Below, in pieces: positions 62,854-64,000 of a stretch of 64,000 nt of DNA. The notes beneath the pieces are model-generated. The model had not been told where the DNA came from. It did not search any database and saw only the letters and a list, made by a program, of their open reading frames with translations. The stretch's first letter is position 1, and every line of letters starts with the position of its first letter. Origin of the DNA: an uncultured Bacteroidales bacterium (GTDB lineage Bacteria; Bacteroidota; Bacteroidia; Bacteroidales; Bacteroidaceae); the NCBI GenBank assembly GCA_902779535.1, contig CACZBX010000005.1, positions 1 to 64,000 on the forward strand. The letters are read 5' to 3'. The position numbers and the translations under genes were made by a program.

Positions 62854-63522
62854 TTAACGGAAAGAATCTATTTCAGATTTTAATTCTGAAGCAATGATCC
62901 GGTTTTCTTCCTTTGGCGAATTCTGCAAGGAAGATAGCATCCGTACAAGTTTCTTCCTATTCTCCCTCCGTTGAGCAATGTATTTTCGCAAAGCATTAAC
63001 CGCAGCCTGACGAGTCAACACCTCCGTACTTTCCACTTCCGTCAAAGCCTGGTCAAGGAATTCGTCCTCACTTTTCTCGTCGAGCGTCTCCCCTTTCATC
63101 AGCAAGCGTGCTATCAATGTAAAGCCACATAAGCGCGTATATTCTCTCTCATCGGCCATCCATTGAAATGATTTTTCCAAAGCATAGGGTAAATGTTGGA
63201 AAAGATTCATACAGGTGACCTGAACCAACTCTGGCGTATGCATAGATTCGACCCAGATGTCGGCAATCTCAGGATAAAAAGTGTCAATCGGCTGGAGCAG
63301 TCCTGCCATTATTTTTGATTCGCGCACATGATCCTTCCACAGTTCCTGAGCCACTTCATGATTTTTCTCATAGCCCGAGGCTAGTTCATTCAGGCGAGGC
63401 AGTTCGATACCATAATTCACCCGATAATCCAGTCCGCTCTCACGCATATTTTGTGAAACAGGCCCGTTCATATATAAACGGAACTGTGACTTTATATCTT
63501 TAACCGTTTCTTTTGCATCCAT
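62854..63522 (-). CDS. DNA alkylation repair protein (AlkD-like HEAT repeats)
   Basis: A 222-residue all-helical protein with HEAT-like repeats, of the DNA alkylation repair (AlkC/AlkD-type) family: GLDYRVNYGIELPRLNELA, SKIMAGLLQPIDTFYPEIAD, EYTRLCGFTLIARLLM and LTRQAAVNALRKYIAQRR. AlkD-type glycosylases remove bulky or positively charged alkyl bases. The catalytic Asp/Trp set of AlkD could not be located with confidence, so activity is inferred by family. It follows the M49-like peptidase gene by 1 base. Confidence 0.82.
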   Translation of the reverse strand: MDAKETVKDIKSQFRLYMNGPVSQNMRESGLDYRVNYGIELPRLNELASGYEKNHEVAQELWKDHVRESKIMAGLLQPIDTFYPEIADIWVESMHTPELVQVTCMNLFQHLPYALEKSFQWMADEREYTRLCGFTLIARLLMKGETLDEKSEDEFLDQALTEVESTEVLTRQAAVNALRKYIAQRRENRKKLVRMLSSLQNSPKEENRIIASELKSEIDSFR

Positions 63523-63523
63523 G

Positions 63524-64000
63524 TCAGTTGTTTACATAAGGTAAATTCGCATATTCTTTACTATAGCGAAGCATCTGTTCGGCATAACCCTCGGAATATG
63601 AAATATGTACGTCCGTTATTTCTCCGTCAGCGTCCATCACAGGTTCATAAACAGGATTGACAAATCCTTTGTACGGAGCCAGATGTAACTGTTCATAACG
63701 TTCCAAGACCTCTTTGTGCAAGACCGGATCGATTTTCACTCCATACGTCTCGACCAAATAACGGGCACCTTCGAGATCTCCTTCACTTTTGATGCGTTGA
63801 ATCTCTGCCAACAGTTCACCAAACAATGAACGTAACCGACTAAAATCGTTTATTTTCAGATATGTCTTTCCGTTCATTCGGACAAATTCAATGACCTTCT
63901 CCTCTTTTCCGTGTTCAAAGGCCCAACGTGCAATCAACTGGCGATTCCGCATGTGCGCTTCTTCCACATTATTGCCGAGCGAAATGCGTACCAACTGCGT
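63524..64000 (-). CDS. Peptidase M49-like (dipeptidyl-peptidase III family) protein, C-terminal part
   Basis: The last 158 codons of a gene whose start lies beyond the window; the frame is open to base 64000. Sequence such as NRQLIARWAFEHGKEEKV, KTYLKINDFSRLRSLFGELL, YLVETYGVKIDPVLHKEVLERY and YSEGYAEQMLRYSKEYANLPYV resembles the C-terminus of the M49-type proteins of Bacteroidetes, which are often mislabelled dihydrofolate reductase. The zinc motif (HExxGH) would be upstream, outside the window, so the call cannot be confirmed here. Confidence 0.65.
   Translation of the reverse strand, partial: TQLVRISLGNNVEEAHMRNRQLIARWAFEHGKEEKVIEFVRMNGKTYLKINDFSRLRSLFGELLAEIQRIKSEGDLEGARYLVETYGVKIDPVLHKEVLERYEQLHLAPYKGFVNPVYEPVMDADGEITDVHISYSEGYAEQMLRYSKEYANLPYVNN

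Overview
The window is a gene-dense stretch of a Bacteroidales chromosome (phylum Bacteroidota). The evidence is gene content and gene order: the BamD / RNA polymerase omega / DUF4293 cluster, LspA next to a DUF4296 lipoprotein, a PorT-type barrel, a DksA-like protein without zinc ligands upstream of lspA, and a complete rseC-rnfBCDGEA cluster. Promoters also fit, with the Bacteroidetes pattern TTTG, about 19-20 bases, TAnnTTTG (clear before the peptide transporter gene, uvrA, bamD, tRNA-Asp and the leu operon). Genus cannot be fixed from the sequence; a Parabacteroides- or Bacteroides-like gut organism is a guess.

Layout. 1-5.2 kb: TSCPD protein, yebC, pheT and dnaB on the minus strand. 5.3-11.5 kb: ispE, a POT-family transporter, ybaK and uvrA. 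11.7-18.8 kb: a LysM/periplasmic-binding-like protein, a PorT-type barrel, DUF4293, rpoZ, bamD, uvrB and a WG-repeat lipoprotein. 19-25.4 kb: a DUF1080 lipoprotein, tRNA-Asp, yqgE, an acetyltransferase, recR, a sodium:solute symporter and engB. 25.5-32.6 kb: a dehydrogenase, the late histidine genes hisH-hisA-hisF-hisIE, an FtsE-like ATPase, aspartate kinase and lysA. 32.9-39.7 kb: galE and the Rnf cluster. 39.8-44.9 kb: cutC, a 1.2-kb repeat island, and a remnant of a uronic-acid polysaccharide locus (DUF2264, GH88, truncated heparinase II/III). 44.9-50.3 kb: DUF4296, lspA, dksA-like, ileS. 50.5-53.6 kb: a NapH-NapG-like iron-sulfur fusion and an exported aldo/keto reductase with a ferredoxin domain. 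53.7-60.9 kb: the leucine operon leuA-leuC-leuD-leuA2-leuB plus a TPR gene, behind a leader with the parts of an amino-acid attenuator. 61-64 kb: purA, a Fur-family regulator, a DNA alkylation repair protein and the end of an M49-like peptidase gene.

Most genes are housekeeping. The unexplained structure lies between genes. Three convergent gene ends (6.3, 40.7 and 53.6 kb) each carry exactly four tandem 22-bp units; each unit is an inverted repeat around a variable 4-bp core, and only the last unit of each array ends in CC. A fourth convergent gap (18.9 kb) carries four units of an unrelated 21-22-bp sequence. The repeat island at 40.8-41.5 kb has four copies of a different, multi-hairpin element. 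Other points of note are the leu attenuator, the NapH-NapG/aldo-keto reductase pair, and the heparinase fragment. All alignments and motif matches were made by eye; no database or folding program was run.
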